A DNA stretch of 64,000 nucleotides, taken from NCBI GenBank assembly GCA_964249755.1, contig CAXUDB010000004.1, positions 248,001 through 312,000 on the forward strand, in the 5' to 3' direction. A model generated the notes under the pieces. It saw only the letters and a program-made list of their open reading frames with translations, had not been told where the DNA came from and made no database searches. The translations under genes and the position numbers were made by a program. The stretch comes from Ilyomonas sp964249755 (lineage in GTDB: Bacteria > Bacteroidota > Bacteroidia > Chitinophagales > Chitinophagaceae). Within the stretch, counting starts at the first letter, position 1, and every line of letters starts with the position of its first letter. Positions 35,389-44,184 of this stretch are shown one piece after another.

Positions 35389-36843
35389 TCAGATATTTCC
35401 GATGCACAGGTATTTAATAGCCAGGTATTCATCCATTCCATAGCGGCTGCCTTCTCTTCCATAGCCACTTTGCTTTACACCGCCAAACGGCGCTTCAGCG
35501 TGAGAAATCAAACCTTCATTAATGCCAATCATTCCATATTGCAATGTCTCCGCTACGCGCCATGCCTTGCTGATGTTCCGCGTAAAAAAATAAGCCGCCA
35601 GTCCATATTCTGTAGCATTGGCAAGCGCAATAGCTTCTTCTTCCGTATCAAAAAGATAAATGGCAGAGACCGGTCCGAAAATTTCCTCCTGGCTCAATGC
35701 CATACTGTTATTGCAATGCGTGATGATAGTGGGGGGATAAAACAGGTTTCCTTTGTCTTCCTGATTACCGCCCAATATTATTTCTGCGCCTTTCGCAAGG
35801 GCATCTTTCATCAGCCGTTCCACTTTATCTATTGCCGATTGATTAATGAGCGGACCGACCTGAGCCTCACTATCCATTCCACTGCCAACGCGCAAGATTT
35901 GTACTTCTGCTTTGTATTTTTCTATAAAAGACGGATAGATGTTTTTTTGTATCAGCAGGCGGTTAGCTGAAACGCAGGTCTGCCCTGCATTGCGGTACTT
36001 ACTCGCCATCGCACCTTTTACGGCAACTTCAACATCGGCATCTTCAAAAACAATTACCGGCGCATTGCCGCCCAGTTCCAGCGACATTTTCTTAACCGTA
36101 GAAGAGGATTGCTGCATTAAGATTCTACCGACTTCTGTAGAGCCGGTAAAGGATACTTTAGCAACAGATAAGTGCGTGGTTAATAGCTTACCAACTTTTG
36201 CCGCTTGCAAGGTGGGAACAACATTAAGCACACCTTCGGGAAACCCGGCTTCCAAAGCTAACTGCGCCAATGCTAGAGCCGATAACGGCGTGTCTTCTGC
36301 CGGTTTCAGCACTACTGTGCAACCGGCTGCCAATGCCGGCGCTATCTTCCGCGTGATCATGGCGATGGGAAAGTTCCAGGGCGTGATGGCAGCTACCACG
36401 CCAATAGGTTGCTTTATTGTAAGCAATCTTTTATTGCCTGCAGGCGAAGGAATGACATCGCCATATACTCGGCGGGCTTCTTCGGCAAACCATTCTATAA
36501 ACGAAGCGCCATACTGCACTTCGCCTTTCGCTTCTGCCAGGGGCTTGCCTTGCTCAGTGGTTAAGAGTATTGCTAAATCGGCTTCGTTTCTTAAAATAAG
36601 ATCGAACCATCTGCGCAGCACAAGAGAACGGGTCTTAGCTGTTTCGCGACTCCATGAGTGAAAAGCTTTTGCAGCGGCTTCGATGGCTTTACTCGCATCG
36701 TCAACATCGACGTTAGCAACATTTGCTATCAGCGAGCCATCTGCCGGGTTGCGCACTTCGAATGTGGTGCGGGAAGCAGCTTCCTGCCATTGATTGTTGA
36801 TGAATAACCCGGTTTGTAGTAAAGAAGTATTGGCAAGCTGCAT
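35389..36843 (-). CDS. gabD: NAD(P)-dependent succinate-semialdehyde dehydrogenase
   Basis: A 484-residue aldehyde dehydrogenase. It oxidises an aldehyde, most likely succinate semialdehyde, to the acid with NAD(P)+. The catalytic Cys290 (NAGQTCVSANR) and general base Glu256 (LELGGNAPVIVFEDAD) are in the expected places, with the cofactor motif TGSTEVGRIL and the oxyanion Asn in ITPWNFPIAM. The overall wording (FIEWFAEEARRVYGDVIPSP) is that of GabD rather than of glycolaldehyde or betaine aldehyde enzymes, but substrate choice within this family is hard to read. No GABA transaminase is adjacent. It is divergent from the acid phosphatase gene. Confidence 0.88.
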   Translation of the reverse strand: MQLANTSLLQTGLFINNQWQEAASRTTFEVRNPADGSLIANVANVDVDDASKAIEAAAKAFHSWSRETAKTRSLVLRRWFDLILRNEADLAILLTTEQGKPLAEAKGEVQYGASFIEWFAEEARRVYGDVIPSPAGNKRLLTIKQPIGVVAAITPWNFPIAMITRKIAPALAAGCTVVLKPAEDTPLSALALAQLALEAGFPEGVLNVVPTLQAAKVGKLLTTHLSVAKVSFTGSTEVGRILMQQSSSTVKKMSLELGGNAPVIVFEDADVEVAVKGAMASKYRNAGQTCVSANRLLIQKNIYPSFIEKYKAEVQILRVGSGMDSEAQVGPLINQSAIDKVERLMKDALAKGAEIILGGNQEDKGNLFYPPTIITHCNNSMALSQEEIFGPVSAIYLFDTEEEAIALANATEYGLAAYFFTRNISKAWRVAETLQYGMIGINEGLISHAEAPFGGVKQSGYGREGSRYGMDEYLAIKYLCIGNI

Positions 36844-36959
36844 TGTTGTTCTTTTTGTAAAAATAAATACAGCGGCTAAAGAGGTAAGGTAATAAAAGGT
36901 TATCGTTTGTCTGCGGCACTGTAAGCGTACAATACCTTCGCGCCACTATCAACTTTATT

Positions 36960-37754
36960 ATGAAATACTGCTTTGCTCTCTTCCTCTTGCTTATAACTTT
37001 TGCTGCAACCGCGCAAGACACTGCGCACATAAAATCAGCCAACATGCGGCTGCTTTATCCAACATTATGGCAGCAGGATGCGGCGGAATACCGCGCTTTG
37101 TGCTATCAGGCTTATAATGTTGCAGCCCTTCGCATACAACAATTGCCTAAAAAAATGAAGCGTAAAAAGAATCTTGCCATCATCACCGACATCGACGAAA
37201 CAGTGCTTGATAACAGCTATTTTCAGGCACAATTAATAAAGAACAACACCTCTTATTCAGATGCTTTCTGGAAGCAATGGGTAAGCAAATCTGCTGCTAC
37301 AACGGTGCCGGGCGCGGTAGAATTTTTACAGATGGCAAGCCACAAAGGCATCCATGTTTTTTACATCAGCAACCGCGATACATCTGGTGTTGCGGCAACG
37401 CTCGTCAATCTAAAACAATATAGCTTTCCCGATGCTGATACGGCGCATCTCCTTTTCAAAAGCAATACATCATCTAAAGAAAACAGAAGAGGAACGGTGA
37501 TGCAGAAGTATAATGTAGTGATGTTGCTAGGTGATAACCTGGCTGATTTTACATCTTTGTTTGAAGGAAGAGGCATAGATGACCGCTTTGCTGAAACCGA
37601 CAAAGCAAAAGAGGATTGGGGTAAGCGTTTTATTGTATTGCCCAACCCCGTATACGGCGATTGGGAAGCTGCGTTTTACGACTATCAGCGCCCGCTTACA
37701 GAAGCGCAGAAAGAAGCTTTGTTATTGAAATTATTGAAAGGTTTTATGCCATAG
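36960..37754 (+). CDS. Exported acid phosphatase, lipoprotein e(P4)/class C HAD family
   Basis: A 264-residue HAD-superfamily phosphatase, probably a 5'-nucleotidase or acid phosphatase in the periplasm. The signal peptide is MKYCFALFLLLITFAATAQ. It has no clear lipobox, unlike Haemophilus e(P4). HAD motif I is AIITDIDETVLDNS with Asp77 and Asp79, motif II YISNRD, a Lys in the middle region, and motif IV LLGDNLADF. These proteins split phosphate from nucleotides such as NMN or AMP so that nucleosides can be imported. It converges with the DUF3108 gene, leaving only 3 bases between stops. Confidence 0.88.
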   Translation: MKYCFALFLLLITFAATAQDTAHIKSANMRLLYPTLWQQDAAEYRALCYQAYNVAALRIQQLPKKMKRKKNLAIITDIDETVLDNSYFQAQLIKNNTSYSDAFWKQWVSKSAATTVPGAVEFLQMASHKGIHVFYISNRDTSGVAATLVNLKQYSFPDADTAHLLFKSNTSSKENRRGTVMQKYNVVMLLGDNLADFTSLFEGRGIDDRFAETDKAKEDWGKRFIVLPNPVYGDWEAAFYDYQRPLTEAQKEALLLKLLKGFMP

Positions 37755-37757
37755 AAC

Positions 37758-38546
37758 TTACCAGCTTACTAACGCACTTAACGGGTAACGCAGGTTTCGG
37801 TATTGCATCATATCCACTTTTACACTGCCTACTTTAATGGGACTTTCGATGCGGAGTGGAATGTGGTTGGCGTCATCACTCACCCAAACGGTCATTTTCT
37901 CGCCACCTTCAAATATGGTTCCCTTCACCAGTAAAGGCTTGAATTTAATACTGCGGAACTTGCCATACTTCGTCTTGATTGTTTCTTTTCCTAGATAGCG
38001 GATGTGCATGTTATAAATCTCATTATCTAAAAACATGCTGAAGGGGATCAGGTCGTTGGACTTGTATTTATTGAAATCTATGTTGCGTGCGTAATAAACG
38101 GCGCTCATTACATCCTGAACGCAGTTGGGTACTTTATAAGTGCCAGCGGTAGAAACTGCCGTGTTAGTTTGCTGGTTGAAGGTTACGTTTTCATATTGCT
38201 TGTGCCCGCCTTCGTCTACCCTCCGTATAAATTTATAGGGCTGTAAGGTAGCGGTATCAAAAAACGATTCGTAGCGGTCGCGTACTTTAAAAATGAAGTC
38301 GTAACTGCTGTTGCTGGTGCCGGTGCCCACTACATGATAAACAGGCGTGGTGCCCAGCCTTTCCAGCGTGCTGTTAAAAGAAGCGGTGCCCGCATTTACA
38401 TAAATGCCCGCAACGTTATAGAAGATAGTATAAGTCAAAATTTCGCCTGCTTTAAAAGCCTTGTTTTTAACACCGCAAAAATCGTCGCCGGCCGTAAGGC
38501 GGATACAGGTTAAGGACAATAAGAGGAATAATACAATTTTTCTCAC
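37758..38546 (-). CDS. DUF3108 domain protein
   Basis: A 262-residue exported protein of unknown function. It has a signal peptide (KIVLFLLLSLTCIRLTAG) and the DUF3108 beta-barrel-like fold. Its family phrases are FKAGEILTYTIFYN, VGTGTSNSSYDFIFKVRDRYESF, QDVMSAVYYAR and GGEKMTVWVSDDANHIPLRIES. The family is periplasmic or outer-membrane associated. It starts 3 bases after the stop of the flippase-like gene, so the two are probably cotranscribed. Confidence 0.85.
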   Translation of the reverse strand: MRKIVLFLLLSLTCIRLTAGDDFCGVKNKAFKAGEILTYTIFYNVAGIYVNAGTASFNSTLERLGTTPVYHVVGTGTSNSSYDFIFKVRDRYESFFDTATLQPYKFIRRVDEGGHKQYENVTFNQQTNTAVSTAGTYKVPNCVQDVMSAVYYARNIDFNKYKSNDLIPFSMFLDNEIYNMHIRYLGKETIKTKYGKFRSIKFKPLLVKGTIFEGGEKMTVWVSDDANHIPLRIESPIKVGSVKVDMMQYRNLRYPLSALVSW

Positions 38547-38549
38547 GCT

Positions 38550-39548
38550 CTATTTGTTTCTGAAAATTTTTATGCCCGCCAAAAATAAACTGCCCGCAAT
38601 TGCCGGAAGAATTAAATTGATGATCCAGATTAAAGCCGCCGAAAACACTATACCAGCGGCATTGGCACTCATCAATCCGAACAATTGCCGGCTCACTTCT
38701 CCTCTCACACCCAACTCTGCAATATTTGGAACCGATGGAATGGCAGACAAAATCAAGAGTAATACAGCTACCGCAAACGCTGCCTGCCAACCTTCTATTC
38801 CAACATCGAAGAGCTTAAATACCAGCAGGTATTGAACGATAAATACGACGTATCGTAGAATGGATAGCCATAAAATTTGTGTTAATTGTGGGGCATTAAA
38901 CTCCTCCAGGCTTTGCACGAAGATGATATGCTTCTGCACAAATGGAATTTTTTCGAACCATCGTGTGAACCACGAGATTTGAAAATAGATAAGCCCAAAA
39001 ACAAAAATGGCGGCTATTATCGCATACAACAATCCATCGAACCAGATGGTAAACAAGCCGGTGCCAGCAGACTCTTTACTTAGCAATAAAGGTTTCAGAT
39101 AAATTAAACCGATGGCGCCGGCAATCAGCGTTATCAAAAGCTGGCTGATACTGCCAATTATATTGAGTGAAAGAGATCGAAGCCGGTTGCCTTCTTCCAT
39201 ATACACCGTTCTTCCGGCATACTCGCCGGCTGCTGTTGGGATGAACATAGAAAAGGATAATCCGGAAAGGATAGCCTGGCAGGAAGTGAGTAAAGACACC
39301 TGCTGCACCGGCTTCATCAGCCGTTTCCATTTCATCGCTTCGAGCGTCCAGTTCAGCATCATTAAAAACAGGAGAAGAAATAAAATAAAGCGGTTATCGG
39401 GCTTAAAGGCATCCTTAAAAATGCTTTGTATCTGCTGCCAGGTGTATTGCTGGTTTATTTTAGTAACGATAGAGAAAAACAGTATAATGAACAGTGCTGG
39501 GCCGATGATATAATTCAATACCCTTTTATATTTCCCTTTCAATACCAT
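38550..39548 (-). CDS. Lysylphosphatidylglycerol synthase TM-region family protein (flippase-like, UPF0104)
   Basis: A 332-residue integral membrane protein with about eight hydrophobic segments. It matches the UPF0104/LPG_synthase_TM pattern: LNWTLEAMKWKRLM, GLSFSMFIPTAAGEYAGRTVYM, and late AIPSVPNIAELGVRGEVSRQ. Members without the synthase domain are thought to flip lipids. I prefer the ATG at 39548 over 39596, because the latter would leave 20 bases to the divergent ruvC start and no room for promoters, but the choice is not certain. It is the first gene of a probable pair with the DUF3108 gene. Confidence 0.8.
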   Translation of the reverse strand: MVLKGKYKRVLNYIIGPALFIILFFSIVTKINQQYTWQQIQSIFKDAFKPDNRFILFLLLFLMMLNWTLEAMKWKRLMKPVQQVSLLTSCQAILSGLSFSMFIPTAAGEYAGRTVYMEEGNRLRSLSLNIIGSISQLLITLIAGAIGLIYLKPLLLSKESAGTGLFTIWFDGLLYAIIAAIFVFGLIYFQISWFTRWFEKIPFVQKHIIFVQSLEEFNAPQLTQILWLSILRYVVFIVQYLLVFKLFDVGIEGWQAAFAVAVLLLILSAIPSVPNIAELGVRGEVSRQLFGLMSANAAGIVFSAALIWIINLILPAIAGSLFLAGIKIFRNK

Positions 39549-39616
39549 TTTTTTCAAACGTAGTGTAAAAATAGTTCCCATGGTATCGTGGCTCATTTAT
39601 TACTTTCACATGGTAA

Positions 39617-40180
39617 ATGAGAAAAGAAGAAGTGATTTTGGGCATTGATCCCGGCACGGTGATGATGGGATATGCAGTTGTGATGGTAACTGCGAGGCAA
39701 CCCAAACTGATAGTGATGGATGTGCTGAAGCTGGGCGGGCACAAAGACATTTACCTGCGCCTGCAGATGATACACCAGAAAGTAGTTCATTTAATAGAAC
39801 AATATCAGCCCACCACCTTCGCCATAGAAGCGCCATTTTTTGGTAAGAACGTACAAAGCATGTTGAAGCTGGGCAGAGCGCAAGGCGTTGCCATTGCGGC
39901 TGCCATGCAAGGTTCGCTTACCGTTACCGAATACTCGCCGCGCAAAGTGAAGCAATCGGTTGCCGGCAACGGAAATGCTGGTAAAGAACAGGTATGGAAG
40001 ATGTTACAGCAATCGCTGCACCTTACTGAAGAGCCCGCTTACTTCGATGCAACCGATGCACTTGCCGTGGCGCTTTGTCATCATTATCAAACCTCTTCGG
40101 TGCTGGCATCAGGTGCCAAACCGTTTAATAGCTGGGAGGATTTTGTGAAGAAAAACGAAGAGCGGTTGGCAAAAAAATAA
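39617..40180 (+). CDS. ruvC: Crossover junction endodeoxyribonuclease RuvC
   Basis: A 187-residue Holliday-junction resolvase. The catalytic acids are in place: Asp11 (LGIDPGT), Glu71 (AIEAPFFGKN), Asp144 and Asp147 (YFDATDALAVALCHH). It matches E. coli RuvC (173 residues) with a short C-terminal extension. RuvC cuts junctions moved by RuvAB, and ruvA and ruvB are not in this window. A slipin gene follows 32 bases downstream and may share the transcript. Confidence 0.95.
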   Translation: MRKEEVILGIDPGTVMMGYAVVMVTARQPKLIVMDVLKLGGHKDIYLRLQMIHQKVVHLIEQYQPTTFAIEAPFFGKNVQSMLKLGRAQGVAIAAAMQGSLTVTEYSPRKVKQSVAGNGNAGKEQVWKMLQQSLHLTEEPAYFDATDALAVALCHHYQTSSVLASGAKPFNSWEDFVKKNEERLAKK

Positions 40181-40212
40181 GCGAGCGCTTATAACCCCGA
40201 CAATAACATACA

Positions 40213-41001
40213 ATGACAACCATTCTGATCCTGATTATTATCGTCGCTATTATTATATCCGGTTTTCGCGTTGCGCAGGAATATCAGCGTGCCATTGTAT
40301 TCCGGCTGGGCAGATTTCAATCGGTAAAAGGTCCCGGTTTGTATTGGTTGATACCCTTGATTGAACGGCAGCAGAAAGTTGATATCCGAACTAAAACGGT
40401 TGATCTGGAACAGCAGGAAACAATTACAAAAGACAGCGTAACCATTAAGGTAAATGCGGTGCTTTGGTTTAAAATTGTTCATCCTGAAAATGCAGTGATT
40501 AAAGTAGCAGATTATAATAAAGCGGTGTACCAGTTCTCGGTTTCTGCTTTGCGAAACATTGTCGGCCAACATTCGCTGGACGAGGTACTGCGGGAAAGAG
40601 AACAGATTAACACCACGCTGCAAAAGATTGTTGACCAAACAACCGAGCCCTGGGGTGTGAAGATTGAAATGGTGGAAATGAAAGATGTGGAAATTCCCGA
40701 AGGCATGCAACGCGCGATGGCACGCGAAGCGGAAGCCATACGCGAGAAGAGAGCGAGAATTGTAAAGGCAGAAGCAGAACTGGATGCCTCCATCAAGCTA
40801 ACGCAGGGCGCACAACAAATGGAAGGCAGCCCGATAGCACTGGAATTGCGGCGTATGCAAATGCTGTCTGAGATTGGAATTGATAATAACACGACAACCA
40901 TTGTTCTGGTGCCATCCGATTTTACGCAGGCAGCCCGGAGTTTTGCTGAATCGGTGAAGAAGAAAAGTGATAACAAAGACATTATTATAGGTGAGTCATA
41001 A
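40213..41001 (+). CDS. Slipin (SPFH/band 7 membrane protein)
   Basis: A 262-residue stomatin-like protein. One N-terminal membrane helix (ILILIIIVAIIISGFRV) is followed by an SPFH domain (YQRAIVFRLGRFQSVKGPGLYWLIPLIER) and a Glu/Arg/Lys-rich coiled coil (AREAEAIREKRARIVKAEAELDA). SPFH proteins form ring or scaffold assemblies at membranes and often work with an NfeD protein. No nfeD gene is adjacent. It may be cotranscribed with ruvC. Confidence 0.9.
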   Translation: MTTILILIIIVAIIISGFRVAQEYQRAIVFRLGRFQSVKGPGLYWLIPLIERQQKVDIRTKTVDLEQQETITKDSVTIKVNAVLWFKIVHPENAVIKVADYNKAVYQFSVSALRNIVGQHSLDEVLREREQINTTLQKIVDQTTEPWGVKIEMVEMKDVEIPEGMQRAMAREAEAIREKRARIVKAEAELDASIKLTQGAQQMEGSPIALELRRMQMLSEIGIDNNTTTIVLVPSDFTQAARSFAESVKKKSDNKDIIIGES

Positions 41002-41027
41002 ATTTAGTTTTCTCATGGTTAACTTAT

Positions 41028-41097
41028 AATATTTCGTTCCTAAATAGAATTTAAAAAGCAACTTGAAAGGAAGAAAACATAAGCAAAACGAAATATT
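41028..41097. repeat. AATATTTCGTT inverted repeat
   Basis: A perfect 11-bp inverted repeat (41028-41038 and 41087-41097) with a 48-base spacer, between the slipin and rhomboid genes. Its role is unknown; it may be a weak stem at the end of the ruvC-slipin transcript. Confidence 0.35.
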
Positions 41098-41195
41098 TGT
41101 TTTGATGCTTTGATGTTTGCGCCTGTCTTTCTTGTCTCCTTTGCTTGTTGTGTAAATAGAACCTCTTCAACCTCCTTTCCATTCTTCTTTTTCTC

Positions 41196-41227
41196 TTTCG
41201 AAAAATAAAAATGGGTGCTTATATTTG
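41196..41227 (+). promoter_or_regulatory. Probable promoter of the rhomboid gene
   Basis: TTTC at 41196-41199 (3 of 4 matches to TTTG), a 20-base spacer and an exact TATATTTG at 41220-41227. The predicted leader before the ATG at 41261 is about 27 bases. Confidence 0.5.
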
Positions 41228-41260
41228 AAGATAAACAGATATTAAAACAGCATCCGCCTC

Positions 41261-42103
41261 ATGTTTACTGGTATTGTTACGCTCCTGTTGATTGTCGCCA
41301 ACGTTTGGGTTTCCTACAAAGGATTTTCCAGCGAAAGCTTCATGGACAAATACAATTTTGAAGTCGAGAAAATTTTAGTGTACAAAGATTATAAGCGACT
41401 CGTTACTTCAGGATTTCTGCATGTAAACTGGACGCATCTTATCTTCAATTTGTTTAGCCTGTATGTCTTTAGTGGTGCAGCAGAAAGGGGGTTGGGCGAA
41501 GGTCAGTTTCTACTGGTTTATTTTGTCAGCTTGGTTGGCGGCAATTTGCTTACCTTATTCATCCATCGTCATCATCCTGAATACAGCGCTATGGGCGCTT
41601 CGGGCGCTATTGCCGGAATTATGTTTGCTGTTATTGCCCTGCTGCCTGGCATGAGCATTGGGTTCTTTCCACTGCCTATCTCATTTCCTGCCTGGCTGTA
41701 TGGTCTTCTCTACATCGGATTCTCTATTTATGGCATTCATTCTAAAAGGGATAATGTAGGTCACGAAGCACACTTGGGCGGTGCACTCATCGGCATGTTC
41801 GCGGCTCTCCTTCTGCAGCCTTCAGCTTTTGCCGATAACTATCTCACTATTCTCGTAATTGCGGTACCTGCCATCGTTTTTATTTACTTTATTATTACCC
41901 GTCCGCAAATGTTGCTGGTTGATAATTTGTTTTACAAAAAGCACAAGAACTATTATTCACCCGATCATTTATACAACGAAAAACGGCATCGGCAACAAGA
42001 AGAATTAGATGCTCTTCTCGATAAGATCAGCCGCAGGGGAATGAGCAGCTTAAGCAGGCAGGAAAAAGAAAAGCTGAAGGAGTATTCGCAAACCTTACGG
42101 TAA
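41261..42103 (+). CDS. Rhomboid intramembrane serine protease
   Basis: A 280-residue integral membrane protease. It has about six helices; the catalytic Ser114 is in MGASGAIAGIMF and His171 in NVGHEAHLGGALIGM, the standard rhomboid dyad. The loop HVNWTHLIFNLFSLYVFSG fits the 'H-x-x-x-N' oxyanion region. A 60-residue charged C-terminal tail follows (HRQQEELDALLDKISRRGMS), matching a short domain common at the end of Bacteroidota rhomboids. Substrates are membrane proteins with helix-breaking residues, but none is indicated here. It has its own probable promoter. Confidence 0.92.
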   Translation: MFTGIVTLLLIVANVWVSYKGFSSESFMDKYNFEVEKILVYKDYKRLVTSGFLHVNWTHLIFNLFSLYVFSGAAERGLGEGQFLLVYFVSLVGGNLLTLFIHRHHPEYSAMGASGAIAGIMFAVIALLPGMSIGFFPLPISFPAWLYGLLYIGFSIYGIHSKRDNVGHEAHLGGALIGMFAALLLQPSAFADNYLTILVIAVPAIVFIYFIITRPQMLLVDNLFYKKHKNYYSPDHLYNEKRHRQQEELDALLDKISRRGMSSLSRQEKEKLKEYSQTLR

Positions 42104-42160
42104 GCAGCTATTAGATCAGGAAAGTATCTGGTTGTTATGGTTTTATCTTTTACACAAAAA

Positions 42161-42667
42161 ATGAAAACTATGAGTTCACATAAACAAATTCTGCTGATCT
42201 TCTTTCTCGTTTTGTTGGTCAGTTTCGCTCAGGCTCAAACAGATGATACAAAAAGAATAACCGATAATCGTTACCTCTTTATACAAGATACTCTGTTTAT
42301 AAATCAGCAGCCTGAATTGTATGTAGGGCAAAAGCTTATTGTTGGCAAAGCTACTGATAATGAAAACGGATGGTACAGCACTATCGGGTTTAAAAGCGAA
42401 TTTGCTTTTCCGATCTGGTTTATGCGGGATCTGGAAATGCGCAACAACTACGATTACCAGATCGATCCGCAGCGTAGAACTAACGATAAAGTAAAAGAAT
42501 ACCTGCACAAAGGTGACACGCTGACTATTACGAAACTGAAAAAAGAAGGCAACCGGCGCAGAGGATATTACTACACAGCTTATTTTAAAACCGGCAAGTT
42601 TCTGGCCCTTTATTTCAGAAGTGATATTATCGCTGCACTGGACAAAAAAGAAATTTTGCGACCATAA
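42161..42667 (+). CDS. Exported protein of unknown function
   Basis: A 168-residue protein with a signal peptide (QILLIFFLVLLVSFAQAQ) after a short charged start. The mature part is polar with Tyr/Asp/Lys strands (RYLFIQDTLFINQQPELYVGQ, RRGYYYTAYFKTGKFLALYF). I recognise no family. It is on the same strand as the rhomboid gene, 57 bases downstream, and converges with the HIT gene 7 bases beyond its stop. Starts at 42137, 42161 and 42170 are all possible; 42161 keeps a normal signal peptide. Confidence 0.6.
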   Translation: MKTMSSHKQILLIFFLVLLVSFAQAQTDDTKRITDNRYLFIQDTLFINQQPELYVGQKLIVGKATDNENGWYSTIGFKSEFAFPIWFMRDLEMRNNYDYQIDPQRRTNDKVKEYLHKGDTLTITKLKKEGNRRRGYYYTAYFKTGKFLALYFRSDIIAALDKKEILRP

Positions 42668-42673
42668 TTAAAG

Positions 42674-43063
42674 CTATAGTTCATTCTTAATCTTCTCTTG
42701 AATTTCCTTCATTTCTTCTTTGTCCAATGATAATTTTCCTCTCGTAAAATTGATATCGTTCGCATTGTTAATTGGCATCAGGTGCACATGCGCATGAGGC
42801 ACTTCAATACCAATCACCGACACGCCACAGCGGTTGCAATCGAATGTTTTTTCTATCGCTTTCGCAATTGGTTTCGCAAATACCAGTATCCGCGACAAAT
42901 ACTCATCCTCCAGATCGAACAGCTTATTTGTTTCCACTTTCGGTACCACCAATACATGACCTTTCACTAAAGGATAAACATCTAAGAAAGCGAGGAAATG
43001 TTCATCTTCTTTTATTTTGTAAGAAGGTAACTCGCCGCTGATAATTTTTGAGAAGATTGTCAT
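42674..43063 (-). CDS. HIT family hydrolase
   Basis: A 129-residue histidine-triad protein. The triad motif VPHAHVHLMP near the C-terminal third carries the catalytic middle His. The N-terminal part FSKIISGELPSYKIKEDEHFLAFLDVYPLVKGHVLVVP is typical of the HINT branch, which hydrolyses AMP or other nucleotide phosphoramidates or conjugates. It lies upstream of a small membrane gene's terminator and stands alone on the minus strand. Confidence 0.92.
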   Translation of the reverse strand: MTIFSKIISGELPSYKIKEDEHFLAFLDVYPLVKGHVLVVPKVETNKLFDLEDEYLSRILVFAKPIAKAIEKTFDCNRCGVSVIGIEVPHAHVHLMPINNANDINFTRGKLSLDKEEMKEIQEKIKNEL

Positions 43064-43104
43064 AGCTCAATATTGTATTTTGTAAATACGCAACAAGAAT
43101 AAAT

Positions 43105-43136
43105 AAAAAAAGCGATCTCAAGAAGATCGCTTTTTT
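43105..43136 (-). terminator. Terminator of the small YtxH-like gene
   Basis: An 8-bp GC-containing stem extended by A/T pairs (43105-43118 with 43124-43136, core agcgatct/agatcgct) and a 5-base loop, with U run on the minus strand. It lies 28 bases past the stop at 43164. Confidence 0.8.
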
Positions 43137-43163
43137 GTAAATAAATGCCTGCCCTGACGGCTG

Positions 43164-43352
43164 CTAATTCAGTGCATGATCAAAGGTTCGTTCCGCTTTG
43201 CCTATATGTTTATTCATAGTATTGTAGGCATCTTCAGCGGCATCTCCTATGTCGTCAGCCGTTTTTTTTTCACTTATTGTATCACGTAGATAAAACAGCA
43301 AGCCAGCTACAGCAGCACCTGCAATAAGGGAAGCGATGAGTAATTTTTTCAT
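43164..43352 (-). CDS. Small YtxH-like membrane protein
   Basis: A 62-residue protein. One N-terminal membrane segment (KLLIASLIAGAAVAGLLFYL) is followed by a charged amphipathic helix (EKKTADDIGDAAEDAYNTMN) resembling YtxH-like envelope-stress proteins. The start at 43352 puts the membrane segment at the N terminus, and the longer frame to 43391 adds 13 unrelated residues. It sits 111 bases downstream of greA on the same strand. Function unknown. Confidence 0.65.
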   Translation of the reverse strand: MKKLLIASLIAGAAVAGLLFYLRDTISEKKTADDIGDAAEDAYNTMNKHIGKAERTFDHALN

Positions 43353-43462
43353 AGTGATATATTTCTTTTCATCAGGCAATCCCTGTACCAAGCTCGAAAT
43401 TGAATATTGAAGATGTAAGATTGAAAACTGTTGGTTGGTTGTTAAATATTACATCTCAGGTA

Positions 43463-43936
43463 TCAAACAGTAATGTCCAGCACTTTAAACTTCAGCGTTC
43501 CGTTGGGCGCATTCACTTCGGCTACTTCACCTCTATGCTTGCCCAGCAACCCTTTGCCAATAGGCGAAGTCACGGATATCTTACCCGATTTTAAATCGGC
43601 TTCTTTCTCGCCTACAATCTGGTAGGTAACGGTTTTTTTTGTCGCCATATTGGTGATGGTAACTTTGGTAAGGATGGATACTTTGCTGGTGTCTATTTCG
43701 CTGGCATCTATAATTCTTGCAATGGCAATCTGACCTTCCAGTTGAGCCATTTTTGCTTCTAAAATCCCCTGCGCTTCTTTAGCGGCATCATACTCTGCAT
43801 TCTCTTTCAGGTCGCCTTTTTCCCGCGCTTCCGCTATAGCCCGCGAAGCTGCCGGGCGCTGTATCGTTTTCATCTCGTGAAGCTCTGCGCGCATTTTGTC
43901 AAAGCTTTCTTTCGATACGTACATTACATCGCTCAT
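43463..43936 (-). CDS. greA: Transcription elongation factor GreA
   Basis: A 157-residue GreA of normal length. The N-terminal coiled coil (SFDKMRAELHEMKTIQRPAAS, then REKGDLKENAEYDAAKEAQG) enters the RNA polymerase secondary channel; the acidic Asp/Glu at the tip (GDLKENAEYDAAK) stimulates cleavage of backtracked RNA. The C-terminal FKBP-like domain ends GEVAEVNAPNGTLKFKVLDI. I chose the start at 43936 (MSDVMYVSKES) over 43960. It is a single gene, divergent from the enoyl-CoA hydratase gene. Confidence 0.95.
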   Translation of the reverse strand: MSDVMYVSKESFDKMRAELHEMKTIQRPAASRAIAEAREKGDLKENAEYDAAKEAQGILEAKMAQLEGQIAIARIIDASEIDTSKVSILTKVTITNMATKKTVTYQIVGEKEADLKSGKISVTSPIGKGLLGKHRGEVAEVNAPNGTLKFKVLDITV

Positions 43937-44184
43937 AAAAATTTGTTTTAAACGGTACAAAAAAAATACAACGCCGCACCAATGATGCAGCGTTGCACCT
44001 TCAAAAATACAGGTTTTACTATTATGGCAAAATCGGCAGAAGGCTTATGTCTGCTGTGCCACACAGAAATGACTGATTTTAAAGAAACCTTAACCCCGTT
44101 TTTTATTTTTCCTTGCCGTGTTCTATTTTTAGGGGCAACTATATTTATTCAATCAATCATATCACATCAACCAATTACACAATT